From NCBI GenBank assembly GCA_024644865.1, contig JAHEGZ010000006.1, positions 39,324 through 103,323 on the forward strand: DNA of 64,000 nt, written 5' to 3'. The translations under genes and the position numbers were made by a program. The notes below the pieces were generated by a model, which was given only the letters and a program-made list of their open reading frames with translations, searched no databases and was not told the origin of the DNA. Source of the stretch: Aurantimicrobium sp. (lineage in GTDB: Bacteria > Actinomycetota > Actinomycetes > Actinomycetales > Microbacteriaceae). Each line of letters begins with the position of its first letter. The first letter of the stretch is position 1. This document shows, piece by piece, positions 63,065 to 64,000 of the stretch.

Positions 63065-64000
63065 TCAGTCCGCGCCCAGGTAGGCACGCTGAAGCTCATC
63101 TTCTGAGAAGTCCGAAGGCTTTCCAGAAAAAACAACCTCGCCTCGTTTGAGGACGAGAATCTTGTCGGCGACAGCCATCGCCTTGTGAATGTTCTGCTCA
63201 ATGAGCACGACCGAAATGCCCGAGTTAGCAATCTTCACGACAGCCTCGAGCAGACGGTCAACAACAATCGGGGCCAGACCGAGCGAAAGCTCATCGAAAA
63301 TGATGACGTCGGGCTCGCCGGCGAGAGCGCGGCCAACCGCCACCATCTGCTGCTCGCCACCGGAGAGCTGGCCAGCGGGGCGATCGTTGAGCTCAACCAA
63401 CTTGGGGAAGAGCTCGTAAACCGTGTCGAGCGGGCTCTGGTCTTTGTGAGTGGCTTTGAAACCGCGCTCCGACTTGAGGCCCAGGCGCAGGTTCTCACGT
63501 ACGGTCAGGTCACCGAAGAGTCGGCGCCCCTCAGGAACGAGAGCGAGACCAGATCGCTGGCGCGCGAAAGTCGGCATGTCGGTGATGACACCACCCTTGA
63601 AGACAACACTTCCCGAACGGGTCTTGACCATTCCCTCGAGAGCCTTGGCGAGCGTGGTCTTACCGGCACCGTTGGCTCCGAGCACCGTGAGAATCTCACC
63701 CTGGGCAACGTCGAACGAAACATCGTTGAGCACCTTGACCGGGCCGTATCCGGCGCTGAGACCTTCAACTTTGAGGCGGGTTTCGCCGGCCTTCGTGGGT
63801 TCGCGCTTGAGGGCATCCTCGTTCTGTGCGCTTCCGAGATAGATCTCGACAACACGGGGGTCTTTCGAGACCTCGGCGGGTGTTCCCTCAGTGAGCTTGC
63901 TACCCCACTCCAGAACCACCACACGCTCAGCCAGTCTGTGGATGACCTCCTGAACGTGCTCGACAAGAATGACCGTCTTGCCGGTGGCATGCACCGTGCG
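63065..64000 (-). CDS. Branched-chain-type ABC transporter ATPase, LivG-LivF fusion (partial)
   Basis: The gene begins beyond the right edge. The visible N-terminal part (VILVEHVQEVIHRLAERVVVL, then EVSKDPRVVEIYLGS) is the C-terminus of a LivG-type ATPase. After a short linker it continues in frame into a complete LivF-type ATPase: Walker A VLGANGAGKTTLAKALEG, signature GQLSGGEQQMVAVGRAL and Walker B VIIFDELSLGLAP. So both ATPases of the importer are one protein. In most genomes livG and livF are separate. The frame is unbroken, so a fusion rather than an error seems likely. Only the last 310 residues are seen. Confidence 0.88.
   Translation of the reverse strand, partial: RTVHATGKTVILVEHVQEVIHRLAERVVVLEWGSKLTEGTPAEVSKDPRVVEIYLGSAQNEDALKREPTKAGETRLKVEGLSAGYGPVKVLNDVSFDVAQGEILTVLGANGAGKTTLAKALEGMVKTRSGSVVFKGGVITDMPTFARQRSGLALVPEGRRLFGDLTVRENLRLGLKSERGFKATHKDQSPLDTVYELFPKLVELNDRPAGQLSGGEQQMVAVGRALAGEPDVIIFDELSLGLAPIVVDRLLEAVVKIANSGISVVLIEQNIHKAMAVADKILVLKRGEVVFSGKPSDFSEDELQRAYLGAD

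Overview
The window reads as a chromosomal segment of a high-GC actinobacterium, most probably of the family Microbacteriaceae. The core genes lie in the order known from Actinobacteria: acyl-CoA carboxylase beta and epsilon, Maf, carboxylase alpha, the LpdA-like flavoprotein, purine nucleoside phosphorylase, phosphomannomutase, adenosine deaminase, then sdhCDAB. Mycobacterium tuberculosis has the same general order from Rv3280 to Rv3319. GTG and TTG starts and 1-4 base gene overlaps are frequent. I see no rRNA, tRNA, CRISPR array, phage gene, transposase or insertion sequence.

Layout. 1-0.43 kb: end of the acyl-CoA carboxylase beta gene and the epsilon subunit. 0.43-5.7 kb: a catabolic cluster (SCOT-type CoA-transferase A and B, MhpA-like flavin hydroxylase, GntR regulator, Dabb protein, FAH-family hydrolase) inserted into the carboxylase locus and marked by three TTTCGAAA palindromes. 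5.7-16.7 kb: RNA methyltransferase, Maf, biotin carboxylase, LpdA-like protein, nucleoside salvage, phosphosugar mutase, mannose-1-phosphate guanylyltransferase. 16.9-20.3 kb: succinate dehydrogenase. 21.2-27.2 kb: a complete fructose PTS (EI, DeoR regulator, FruK, IIA, IIB, IIC, HPr). 27.3-30.8 kb: YihY, XthA, TrpS, AlkD-like protein. 30.9-34.6 kb: an FMN riboswitch and ribD-ribE-ribBA-ribH, followed by a small membrane protein and an ABC exporter.

37-64 kb is an accessory catabolic region. It holds a 2-oxoacid dehydrogenase operon (fused E1, E2, beta-hydroxyacid dehydrogenase, aldehyde dehydrogenase) divergent from a VOC protein and a GntR regulator. Next come an XRE-cupin regulator divergent from a second VOC protein, and a CUT2-type sugar transporter whose ATPase and one permease are fused into one 831-residue protein. 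Three MDR dehydrogenases, an SDR, a PRISE-family enone reductase and a PanE-like reductase follow. The region ends with an M24 protein, a carboxymuconolactone decarboxylase-like protein, an enoyl-CoA hydratase and a branched-chain-amino-acid-type transporter with fused LivG-LivF. I infer import and stepwise oxidation of an unidentified small carbonyl, polyol or terpenoid-like compound; the substrate cannot be read from the sequence.

The most unexpected structure is a set of small dispersed hairpin repeats. Four copies share the flanks GAGTA and GTATCGA, but their central stems and outer ends differ and are self-complementary in every copy. They supply the first codons of add, the stop of the phosphomannomutase gene and in-frame linkers of the ABC exporter and of E2. 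A second repeat family (core TCGACAGGCTCAA or TCGACAAGCTCAA) lies inside Maf, inside E2 and at several gene ends.
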